The notes beneath the pieces were generated by a model, which made no database searches, had not been told where the DNA came from, and was given only the letters and a program-made list of their open reading frames with translations. DNA of 64,000 bases from a virus, in IMG/VR virus record IMGVR_UViG_3300017917_002374, positions 290,960 through 354,959 of that record; one strand, written 5' to 3'. The position numbers and the translations under genes are program-made. This document shows positions 8,550 through 18,400 of the stretch, in pieces. The number at the start of each line of letters is the position of its first letter. Positions within the stretch are counted from its first letter, which is position 1.

Positions 8550-11500
8550 ATGACAACAAGAATCAAATTTAGAAGAGACACAGCGGCAAACTGGACAGCA
8601 GAAAATCCTGTGTTGGCCTTGGGCGAGCCAGGTTTTGAACAGGACACTAATAAATTAAAAATTGGCGATGGCGAAACTGCCTGGTCTGGTTTAGACTATG
8701 CCAGTGGCGGCAGTGACAGTCTCACAAGTGATCACAACATAGCCATCACAGTGGGCAACACAGAATACTTTGCCATTGTGAATCGTACCAATCCAGACGG
8801 TGACAATGGTGTGGATGCTTCAGCAGTGGCCTATGACAGCGAAGGCAATTTAATTACGCTGCATGTGAGTGAAACATACAACACTGTGACTGATGACAAC
8901 ATTGATCAGCTGATCATCAGCAAGTTCAGCAGTACAGGTGCAACACTGTGGCAAAAAGAAATTGACCAAGATATAGATCCAGACACTGTGCATGATGTGG
9001 CCATAGACGCAGATGACAATATCATTGTGGCTGCTAGTGTGGACAATGGCGAAGATTCTGACAGCATTGTGTTGATAAAAATGAACAGCAGCGGCACAGT
9101 GCTGTGGCAGAAAAACTATCAAGGCGGTGCTGATACCTTTTTAGAAGTGGGCGCGATTGCAATCAATGGTGACCATGTGTTTGTATCAGGCTACTACAAC
9201 GATGACACCATAGCAGGAGACGACAGTGGATATCTAATGAAAGTGTTGGTGTCAAACGGCTCAATGATCTGGGCCAAGAGCTTTGACACTGGTGCCAGCT
9301 TTACTAAAATGTTTGGCATGGATGTGGGTGCAGATGGACATCCTGTGATGGTGGGCACTGGCGGAACTGTGGGACCTAATGGTGCTGCGGTGATCAAACT
9401 CAGCGGTACCAATGGTGATGTGCTCTGGGGAGCTACACTGTTTGACAGCGAGAATCTTGACATAGAATACAACGGCGGCGATGTGGTAGTGGACAGTCAG
9501 AACAATGTGTATGTGAGTGTGAACACTTATCAAGACATTGTGCATGATGATGGTAATAACACAGGCGTGACTATTGCTTATGTGAGCAAGATCAACAGCT
9601 CAGGCACAAGACAGTGGACACGCAGAATTGGCCCAGGGCCCTGTGCCAGTGTGGCCACAGGCATAGACTGCGACGACTCGGGCAATGTGTATCTCAGTGC
9701 GTTGACTGTGGCTCAAAAGAACCCAAATCGTGAAGCGAATAACTATTATGACACCGCTATCAATGTGCTGGCCATGGCCAAGTATTCCACAGCAGGCGCA
9801 GTGCTATGGCAGCGTTACATTGAATGCGACGGTTACTGGTTCGATGCATCTTCAGACGAAACTGGCGCTCCTCCGGGTTTTTATAACAATGGCCTCAACA
9901 GAGGTCGTAATCTCAGCCTAGGACCCAATGGCAAATTGGCAGTACAGGTGAGTGTGCGTAAGAAAGACGCAGACGACAATGTTTGGGACAGTAACTACAA
10001 CGAAAGTGTGACATTCCAGATTGATCAGGATGGTCGCGAAATGACCGTGGGGTCGGGCAGTGAAAAGTTCGCTGTAAAGGCCAGCCGTATCCCTGGCAAG
10101 TTTATCGCCCCAGACTACACATTGGCCGACCTAGAAGCAAATCCGTTGCCTATCAGTTCTGTTACCAATGACATCACAGTAACCACTTCTGCGGTGACAT
10201 TTTCAGATGGCATACTTGCACAGCAGGTGGCCAAGAGTGCGCCCTATGAGTATGTGTTTGGCAACGATGGCACACTGACCATTCCCAACGACGGTGATCT
10301 AAAACTGGTTCAAACACAGTTGGGCTGGATCTCTATATTTGGTCCAATCAAGAACAATGATGACAACATAGACATTCGTGCCAGCGTAGTAGATCCTGCA
10401 GATGGTTCAGTGTATGCTGTAGGCGAAAGCGATGACTACAGTACTGGATTTCTCACTCGTTACAACAGTGCAGGACAACTGCTGTGGAGCATTCGCTTCT
10501 CAGACAATACTGATGGCTACAACAACAGAGCCAATGCTGTGCGCATACATCCAGTATCAGGCAATGTGATGGTGCTGTTGGAATACTACGGCAGCTATGA
10601 TTATACGCTGATTGTGGAAGTGGATCCAGACACTGCCAAGGTTGTGAACAGTTTTGGCATACGCGATCTAGGAGACAGCGGCGATGCTCTGGCCTATGAC
10701 TTTGCGTTTACTTCTTCTGCCAATGTGGCCATTGTGGGTCGCAAGTGGGATGAGTGGAGACAGCAGTCTGTAACGCCATTGGTGAGCAGCACCACAGACT
10801 TCTTGGTGTTTAACGCATCAGACATTCAAGGCGATGCCATAACCAACAGTTTTTATGTGAGCGGCACAGGCATTGAGGGTAGATACAATGTGGCGCAGGT
10901 GAACCGTCATGAAGGGCTCACCGGCAATACTTCAGGCTCAGGCAGCAGCTTTGTGTTTGGCATCTACAAGAACAGCAGCGACTCAACCAACTACAATCAA
11001 AGCAGTTATTTCATAACCACCGCAGGCAACAACTATCAAATCAACGACACTATCACGGTGTTGGGCACTGAGTTATATGGCAACACTCCTGCTAACGATT
11101 TGACCGTGACTGTGACCAATGTGGACGGCAGCGGTGGTGTTACTGCCATTGATCTAGCAGGCACACAGCAGAACAGCACAATCAATGTATGGACCAATGG
11201 CCTGGGTGTGAACTTTGGTGGTGTGGGTTCCTGGACCATAGACAACAATCTCAGTGGCGAAGCCTATGTGCTGTCAGCCAACACCGCGGCCAATGCCACA
11301 GTGAGCTGGAGCAAACTGTTGAGTGCGGGTAGTAACAATGACACAGAACGCTATTTCAGTGTGGTAGTAGGCGCAGACAACAGCATCTATGCCGCGGGCG
11401 AAATGATTTCAAGACATGATGCAGCTGGCGGCGATCTAAACAGCTATTGGTGTGCAGTGATCAGCAAGTTTGACAGCGCAGGCAACCATCAATGGACCAA

Positions 11501-12539
11501 GGCTCTCAACGACAATCTCAACGACTGCTATGCCAAGTGCGTGAGCATACAGGGCAATGTGCTGGCAGTGTCACACCACAACAGCGGTAATGGTGTCACA
11601 GTGATCAGCAAGCTGGACACCAGTGGCAATGTAAAATGGCAGCGCAGAACCTACAGCATTGACGACAGTTCAGTGGTGGTAGATACCAATGGCGATATCT
11701 ATGCCGTGGTTGAAGCCAACTTTGAAAATAAATTTAACGATGTGGCCAAGGTTATTCGTTTCAACAGTGTGGGCGAAGTGATCTGGCGCAAGTTCATTGG
11801 ACATCTGTCATATGAATACGGCGCAGCCAGCCTGAGATTCAAGAACGGTCGCAACCTAACTCTGGATGCAGATCACCTGTACATTTCAGGCTACACCTAT
11901 GCTCAGGCAGACAACTATCGTAACGGTGTCGTGATAAAGATTCCCAAGAGCGGAGATTTTGACGGCTACTACGGCAACTGGGCCTTGCAGCAGGAAAATT
12001 ATGATGTGGACCGTGTGTACTCCACAGAAGCTACCACATTCACTCCAGTGATTGGTACAGGTAACTTTGAAAACTGGTCACCAGATTTTGAAACACAATG
12101 GTGGGATCCTAGCAACGACGACTACTATCATACACTGTGGGAAATTGCAGATCGTGATGGCGGTGCTATTGAATTTGCCGACGGCACACGACAGACTCGT
12201 AGTGCTCAGATGATTCCGCAGAAGCGTATTGACAATGGCCTGGATCACAGACTCACACTAGAAGACATGGGCGGCCACATCTACTTTACCAATGTCAGCG
12301 GCAGTGTTGTGCATGTGCCCTATAACAATGACAATCCCTTGCCCATTGGTTTTACCGTGGTAATCGTAAACAACAGCGGCGGTACAGTAAACATTGATGC
12401 AGATGGCGGCGGGATTGACATCATTGTGCCAGGTCAAAGCACAGCACAGTATTGGGACCTTGAGAATTATGGCATGGCCACACTGTTAAAAGTAGCCAAC
12501 GATATCTGGTTTCTAACTGGCAATGTAACGGAAGATTAA
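8550..12539 (+). CDS. tail fibre/adhesin with beta-propeller repeats
   Basis: Protein of 1329 residues. The N-terminus (RIKFRRDTAANWTAENPVL, then GEPGFEQDTNKLKIGDG) is a clear example of the phage tropism-determinant N-terminal domain. At least ten propeller-like repeats follow, of the pattern KxxSxGxxxWQK plus a VDxxxNxYV-type strand (for example KINSSGTRQWTRR, KYSTAGAVLWQRY, RFNSVGEVIWRKF). They fall in two groups separated near residues 490-590, which would make two propellers. The C-terminal 120 residues contain AIEFADGTRQT and a small beta domain. Glycan or protein binding is inferred. Ribosome site GGAAAA before ATG at 8550. Confidence 0.8.
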   Translation: MTTRIKFRRDTAANWTAENPVLALGEPGFEQDTNKLKIGDGETAWSGLDYASGGSDSLTSDHNIAITVGNTEYFAIVNRTNPDGDNGVDASAVAYDSEGNLITLHVSETYNTVTDDNIDQLIISKFSSTGATLWQKEIDQDIDPDTVHDVAIDADDNIIVAASVDNGEDSDSIVLIKMNSSGTVLWQKNYQGGADTFLEVGAIAINGDHVFVSGYYNDDTIAGDDSGYLMKVLVSNGSMIWAKSFDTGASFTKMFGMDVGADGHPVMVGTGGTVGPNGAAVIKLSGTNGDVLWGATLFDSENLDIEYNGGDVVVDSQNNVYVSVNTYQDIVHDDGNNTGVTIAYVSKINSSGTRQWTRRIGPGPCASVATGIDCDDSGNVYLSALTVAQKNPNREANNYYDTAINVLAMAKYSTAGAVLWQRYIECDGYWFDASSDETGAPPGFYNNGLNRGRNLSLGPNGKLAVQVSVRKKDADDNVWDSNYNESVTFQIDQDGREMTVGSGSEKFAVKASRIPGKFIAPDYTLADLEANPLPISSVTNDITVTTSAVTFSDGILAQQVAKSAPYEYVFGNDGTLTIPNDGDLKLVQTQLGWISIFGPIKNNDDNIDIRASVVDPADGSVYAVGESDDYSTGFLTRYNSAGQLLWSIRFSDNTDGYNNRANAVRIHPVSGNVMVLLEYYGSYDYTLIVEVDPDTAKVVNSFGIRDLGDSGDALAYDFAFTSSANVAIVGRKWDEWRQQSVTPLVSSTTDFLVFNASDIQGDAITNSFYVSGTGIEGRYNVAQVNRHEGLTGNTSGSGSSFVFGIYKNSSDSTNYNQSSYFITTAGNNYQINDTITVLGTELYGNTPANDLTVTVTNVDGSGGVTAIDLAGTQQNSTINVWTNGLGVNFGGVGSWTIDNNLSGEAYVLSANTAANATVSWSKLLSAGSNNDTERYFSVVVGADNSIYAAGEMISRHDAAGGDLNSYWCAVISKFDSAGNHQWTKALNDNLNDCYAKCVSIQGNVLAVSHHNSGNGVTVISKLDTSGNVKWQRRTYSIDDSSVVVDTNGDIYAVVEANFENKFNDVAKVIRFNSVGEVIWRKFIGHLSYEYGAASLRFKNGRNLTLDADHLYISGYTYAQADNYRNGVVIKIPKSGDFDGYYGNWALQQENYDVDRVYSTEATTFTPVIGTGNFENWSPDFETQWWDPSNDDYYHTLWEIADRDGGAIEFADGTRQTRSAQMIPQKRIDNGLDHRLTLEDMGGHIYFTNVSGSVVHVPYNNDNPLPIGFTVVIVNNSGGTVNIDADGGGIDIIVPGQSTAQYWDLENYGMATLLKVANDIWFLTGNVTED

Positions 12540-12542
12540 ACC

Positions 12543-15002
12543 ATGCCAATCACACAGGTCCTACTAACTTCAACTGTCACAGCGGCTCCACCTCCACCTC
12601 CTCCGCCCACACCTGATGGGCAGTACTACAGTGATGAAACACTGTTGACCTGGGGCAGTGTGGGAGTGGGACAAAACAAGCCCTCATACAATTCCAGTTA
12701 CAGCTATCCAGACAATACAACTGTTGCACCAATTTGGGATTTCAATGGCACCAACCAGTATATGACCACTCAGGTGACCAATGGATACACACAGATATAC
12801 ATGAACCTGTGGTTCTATCCCACTGCTGCTGGTCGTGTTATTATGACCATACAAGGGTCATTGGTAGAAGACTCAGGATATACTCACTCAGCACTGGAGA
12901 TAGCTGCCAACCAAACTGTGATTGGTGCTTTCTGGGCCGGCATGAATCTAGTGAGTGTTAACACAGCCAACTCAGTCACACTCAATGCCTGGAATCATAT
13001 CTATTTTAGACAGAATGCCAATGAGATACTGTTACAGTTAAACGGCGGCACAGCGGTCACGGCCAACAACACTTGGTCGTTGCCCACGCCTGCAATGGTA
13101 ATAGGTATTGGAACTACCTCATCAATGAACAGTGGATACAGTGCGAGATTTGAAGGCAGCCTGGCAGAGTTCCGCATGAACTCAACCAACACGCCCAGCA
13201 ACTACACTTTCACTAGAACCAAGTATGAAGCACCGCAGCAGGTTATCTATGATGACTTTACCATTGAGTGGTGGCAGAAAGCAGAATCCATTGGTGTGAA
13301 TACTCGTCCCTGGGCCATTGGCTTGTTGGGATCCGCATCTGGTCAGGTAGTATCAATCAGTTATGAAGGCAACGGTCGTGACTATTTCTGGATCAACGAC
13401 AGCTTCCCTGCTCAACTGGCAGACAGACCTGTGAAGAATCACTATGGCATTGGTTGGGAACACATGGCCATAGTGCGCAAAGACAATGTGATTAAACTGT
13501 ACAGCAATGGTACCAGTTATCTGACCTGGGCAGGCGGCGGACAAGCCATAACAGCAACCAACGCAGACCTAGTGGTAGGCACAGGTGAGATACCCAACGG
13601 CAACTTCCAAGGTTGGATCAAAGACCTGCACATCATCAAAGGCTACGCAAAATATAATGCCAACTTCTCAGTGCCAGTATTGCCCGTACAACCACAGACT
13701 GGTACTGTGTTCCTCCTGCCAGCCATGAGTTCTGGCACAGCATTTGATGATGTTGTAAGTTACAAGGCGGCTATACTGAGCAATACACCAACTTACAGTG
13801 AAGATGATCCATTTACATATCCAGGTGCTACATTCACTGCTATAGGATATGGTAATAATCTCATAACACCGGCGTCAACGCCACCTAATTTACGAGTTGG
13901 TCTCCTAGTCAGCGATGGAGCAGGGTGGAGCGACTATATCATTGATCCAAATTATTTTGGTAACCTACAGTTTTCAAGCCTACCAGCAAGCACACCGCCT
14001 GAACTTGTATACACTGTGTCTGAAGACTTAACCAGTGTCACACAAGGTACCAATACCTACGGTGGCAGTGGTCCTAATTGGAATGTAGACTACAGCAGTA
14101 CCAACTTCAATGTGGAACTGTTAAAAGTAAGAGTGGGCTGGACAGTGGCCTATGGTGAAGATATACTAGGCACAGTGACTGGCAATGCATATCTTATTAC
14201 ACCAGAAGTTATCAGAATAGGTGTAGATTTTGATCCTGGTACAGCAGGCGGTTTGACATTTACATATCTGCCTCCTACATATGGTGGTAGCATACGCTTT
14301 GACGCAGGTGACCGTATCAACTATGGCAGCAGTGTGGACTGGGCCTTTGACATAGACGCCATTACCACAGGCAACATCACACTGAATCTAGATGCCAATG
14401 ACATCAGCAGCTATACCGGCAGTGGTAGCACCTGGACTGATCTGTCAGGCAACAACAATGCCACCTTGATTGGCACTCCCTACTGGGACAACGGACCTCC
14501 GGCCTACTTTGAATTCAACGGTATCAATCAGTATGCCACTGTGCCTGGCACCAATATTGTGCCTGCTGCGGCCTATACCAAAATGGTATGGTTCCGTATC
14601 AACACATTCTCAGCAGACAACAACCTGATCAGCAGCGACAATGGTGGACACTTCATGTATTTCAATCAGACCACCACACTGTATGCTGGTCACAGCAATG
14701 TGTTCCCCTACAATGCGTTTGGTTCGGCCACAACCTTTAGCACCAACACCTGGTACTGTGCCACAGTCACATTCAGTGTGGCCAATGGTATCAAACTGTA
14801 TGTGAATGGTGTGTTAGACGCCAGCGACCCCAGCTACCAAACTCCACACAATCAAAACGGCAATACCAACATTGCCTGCTTTGGTATAGGTGGAAATCTG
14901 TTGAATGGTCGTATTGGACGCCTGATGTGCTATGGTAAAGAACTCACTGCACAGGAAGTGTTGAACAACTTCAACGCCACAAGAAATCGCTATGGTGTTT
15001 GA
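12543..15002 (+). CDS. tail fibre with concanavalin/LamG-like domains
   Basis: Protein of 819 residues. A proline stretch at residues 16-24 separates a short N-terminal anchor from a series of LamG/concanavalin-like jelly rolls: one at about 60-220 (FNGTNQYMTTQVTNG, then WFYPTAAGRVIM), a second at 230-400 (FTIEWWQKAES, HMAIVRKDNVIKLYSNG) and a third at 620-819 (FEFNGINQYATVP, IKLYVNGVLD, GRIGRLMCYGKELTAQEV). Such domains bind sugars in many phage fibres. The linker between the second and third is unassigned. The stop overlaps the start of the next gene (TGATG). Confidence 0.8.
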   Translation: MPITQVLLTSTVTAAPPPPPPPTPDGQYYSDETLLTWGSVGVGQNKPSYNSSYSYPDNTTVAPIWDFNGTNQYMTTQVTNGYTQIYMNLWFYPTAAGRVIMTIQGSLVEDSGYTHSALEIAANQTVIGAFWAGMNLVSVNTANSVTLNAWNHIYFRQNANEILLQLNGGTAVTANNTWSLPTPAMVIGIGTTSSMNSGYSARFEGSLAEFRMNSTNTPSNYTFTRTKYEAPQQVIYDDFTIEWWQKAESIGVNTRPWAIGLLGSASGQVVSISYEGNGRDYFWINDSFPAQLADRPVKNHYGIGWEHMAIVRKDNVIKLYSNGTSYLTWAGGGQAITATNADLVVGTGEIPNGNFQGWIKDLHIIKGYAKYNANFSVPVLPVQPQTGTVFLLPAMSSGTAFDDVVSYKAAILSNTPTYSEDDPFTYPGATFTAIGYGNNLITPASTPPNLRVGLLVSDGAGWSDYIIDPNYFGNLQFSSLPASTPPELVYTVSEDLTSVTQGTNTYGGSGPNWNVDYSSTNFNVELLKVRVGWTVAYGEDILGTVTGNAYLITPEVIRIGVDFDPGTAGGLTFTYLPPTYGGSIRFDAGDRINYGSSVDWAFDIDAITTGNITLNLDANDISSYTGSGSTWTDLSGNNNATLIGTPYWDNGPPAYFEFNGINQYATVPGTNIVPAAAYTKMVWFRINTFSADNNLISSDNGGHFMYFNQTTTLYAGHSNVFPYNAFGSATTFSTNTWYCATVTFSVANGIKLYVNGVLDASDPSYQTPHNQNGNTNIACFGIGGNLLNGRIGRLMCYGKELTAQEVLNNFNATRNRYGV

Positions 15003-15463
15003 TGTTTACACTCAGTCAAGTTGAAGTAGACCCTGGAGTGGCAGCGCAGGTTGTTGCTCTGTTTCAACAGCTGGATCGTGGACGCGGTGGTCCAATGGGC
15101 ACCTGGCACGGCCAGCGACTGCGTGACAATCCTTACCCATGGTTTCAATCCACCTTTGATCGTGTTACAGCGGCTCTGAGCCATCTGCGCATAGATGAAT
15201 GGTGGTTCAACTGTGGCCAGGCAGGCGACGAATATCGTTGGCACGAGCATGTGCCCTATCCTTGGGCTGCTGTGCTGTATGTTCAAACGCCAGAAAACTC
15301 TGGAGGCATAGAATTTCGCCGCCAGGAGGAGTATGCTGCATTTCAACCAGTAGCAGGTGATTTTCTGTTGTTTTCGGGTAATCTTGCTCACAGGGTTTTG
15401 CCCAATAAAAGTGCAGATTATAGAATAAGTGTGGCGTTCAACTTAACCTCCAGATCTAAATAA
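15002..15463 (+). CDS. 2OG-Fe(II) oxygenase
   Basis: Protein of 153 residues. WHEHVPYPWAAVLYV carries the first His of the iron site (HxH/HxD-type), and NSGGIEFR follows. The distal iron ligand lies in DFLLFSGNLAHRV and the 2-oxoglutarate Arg in YRISVAFNL. This order matches small phage 2OG oxygenases. The usual second ligand Asp is replaced by His in HEH, which is worth checking. It is embedded among fibre genes, so hydroxylation of a virion protein or host-surface component is possible. ATG at 15002 overlaps the previous stop. Confidence 0.75.
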   Translation: MFTLSQVEVDPGVAAQVVALFQQLDRGRGGPMGTWHGQRLRDNPYPWFQSTFDRVTAALSHLRIDEWWFNCGQAGDEYRWHEHVPYPWAAVLYVQTPENSGGIEFRRQEEYAAFQPVAGDFLLFSGNLAHRVLPNKSADYRISVAFNLTSRSK

Positions 15464-15466
15464 ATA
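15456..15466 (+). promoter_or_regulatory. late-type promoter box (double)
   Basis: Overlapping CTAAATA (15456-15462) and AATAAATA (15459-15466), 21 nt before the ATG of the repeat fibre at 15488. Confidence 0.5.
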
Positions 15467-15487
15467 ACATAATAATAGGTTAAAAAT

Positions 15488-18400
15488 ATGGCCAAGCAGA
15501 TACAATTACGTAGAGGAACCACACTAGAGCATAGCACATTTGTTGGTGCTGTAGGAGAAGTCACTGTAGATACCACAAAAGATGTAGTGGTAGTGCATGA
15601 TGGAATTACCAGTGGAGGCGTTCCTGGAGCAAGAGAGCAAGACATTTCAGCAGCAAATGCTGCTATTGCCACACTTACAGCAAACGTTGGGCTACTACGG
15701 GTTGACGTTAATGCTCTAGATCCGGGCGGCGCAGCAGCAGCCCAGGCACAGCTTAGAGCCAACATCACAGCAGCTAATGTAAAAATTTCCAATCTAGAAA
15801 GTAATGCTGTTGTACAAGCTGTACAAATTGCTGGATTGACAACGGACTTGGCCGGCGCCAATTCGTCTATAACCAGTTTGCAGATCTCGTTGGGCATTAC
15901 CAATAGTACTCTGGTACAATTACAAAATTCTGATACTGCGGTCAATGCAGCTATTGTGAGTCTAGAAACATTTGCATATTCAAATGCAGCCACACAGAAT
16001 TCTTTGATTAATGACCTAAGAGCCAACATCACAGCAGCCAATGCAGCCATACTGGTGAATACCGATCGTGTGACAGCAGCCAATATAGAAATTGCTGCGC
16101 TGAGAGCCAACATCACAGCAGCTAATGCTGAAATCACAAATCTTTACAGTAATGCATCTACACAATCCACACAGATTTCTAGCATCAACTCAAATGTGGC
16201 CGCAGCTAATGTTGGCATTGCACTAGGAGTCAGTAGAAGTATTGCAGCCAATGTTGAAATTGAAGCATTAAGAGGCAACATCACTGCGGCCAATGTACAG
16301 ATCGCTATTAATACCAATAGATCCATGGCAGCAAATATTGAAATTGGAAATTTAAGAGCCAATATAACTGCGGCCAATGCAGCCATAACCTCAGCTAACA
16401 CCTACAACATCAATTTAACCAACAGTACCTACACCACCTTGTTGGGTGGAGCAGATAGTAATTTTAACACCTTGAACAAACTGGCCAATGCGGTGGCTGG
16501 CGATCCTGCATACAGCAGCACAGTAAATGCTACCTTTGACAGTATTAGAGCAAACATCACTGCGGCCAATGCAGCCATACTGGTGAATACTAATCGGGTA
16601 ATAGCGGCCAACGCAGCAATTGTTCTAACGCAACAAGGTGTGGACGGTGCTAATACTCGTGTGGCAGCAGCCAATGTGCTGAACGCAGTAACCAATGCTA
16701 ATTTAACTGCGGCCAACGCACAGATAACCAATATCAGAAACGTGGTATCCAGTAATGGAAATGTCTACACCAGTAATGCAGTGATTGGTAATTTGTATCT
16801 AGACGATCACTTTTTTGCCAACGGCGCACAGTTTATTGCTAACTCAACCAATTGGCTGTATGTGGTTGAATCTCCTGATGATAGTGTAGCATACAACATA
16901 CCTTATATTGGTTCAGATCTTAACAGTACAGCAGTATCAGATTCATACAAACAGTTTTACAGTGATACAAACACACTAACATTTAACCCAGGACTGAATC
17001 TTTTATTATCTCCTAACATTAGCACTACCTCAAATGCGCAGGCCACATCAACTACCACTGGTGCTCTGAGAATCACCGGTGGAGCAAGCATTGCAATTGG
17101 TAATCTTTATATTGGTGGTAGTGCAGGAAGAAGTATCACAGCCACAGGTAATATTGTAGTAACTGGTGATGCCTCAACTGCGGCCAACACTGGTGCACTG
17201 GTAGTTGCTGGCGGTGTTGGGGTATCCGGTAATGTGAATATTGGTACATCGCTAGGATTGATCGGTGCAGGCGACCAAGCGTTCCGTATGGGACTAAACA
17301 GCCAAGGACAGTTGGAATTTGTTCCAAATCAAGTGGCCAGTGTGTCCGGCGGTGTTCCGGTACTGATCATTGATGACGATGGTGGTGCAATTTGGGCAAA
17401 CATTGCATTTGTAAGCAATTCAAATCTTTCAGTTACAGCCAGTACCGTGAGCTCTTCAAGTTCAACTGGTGCATTGCGAGTAACAGGCGGTGCTGGTATT
17501 GGCGGTTCATTGCATGCCGCAGGAAACATTGTGAGCGAAGCAACCACAGCAAGCACAGACGTTAGTACAGGTGCACTGATTGTTGCTGGTGGTGCTGGCA
17601 TTGGCGGAGCAATCAACATAGGCGGTATAGGAAAAATTACAGGCAATTTGGTAGCTGCTTCAACTACCAATAGCACCTCTACAACCACAGGTGCTCTAGT
17701 AGTAGCAGGCGGAGTAGGCATAGCCAACAGTGTGATTACCGGCGGCAATATAGTAGCCGCATCTGGAACAGAAAGCACAAACACAACCACAGGCGCCGTG
17801 GTAGTCACAGGCGGTGTGGGAATAGCAAACAGATTGAATGTTGGCGGAAACATTGTGGCATTGGCCACAACCACAAGCACAAACACAACCACAGGCGCCC
17901 TGGTAGTTGCAGGAGGTGTGGGTATTGGCGGAACAGTGGTTGCAGGCGGAAATATTGTGGCATCGGCTGCCACAGCCAGTGTGAATACTACTACAGGCGC
18001 ATTGGTAGTCACTGGGGGTGCGGGTATTGGTGGAGCCTTGCAAGTTGGTGGCAACGCAGTATTAGGCAGTGGCACTGCAACTTCTAGCACAACCACAGGA
18101 GCACTAGTAGTCACTGGTGGTATAGGACTCAGTGGTAACATTGTTGCTGGAGGCGGCATTGAAATTGCTGGAAACATTCTGTCAACTGCAGGACAAATTA
18201 GAGTTAGCACCGGAACAGAAAGTACCAGTACTAGTACAGGTGCACTGGTAGTTACGGGTGGTGCTGGTATTAGCGATAGATTAAATGTTGGCGGCAATGT
18301 GGTTATCACCAGTAGTGCAACCAGTACAGATACAACCACAGGAGCATTAGTAGTTGCTGGAGGAGTGGGTATTGGTGGCAATCTAGTGGTTGCTGGCAAT

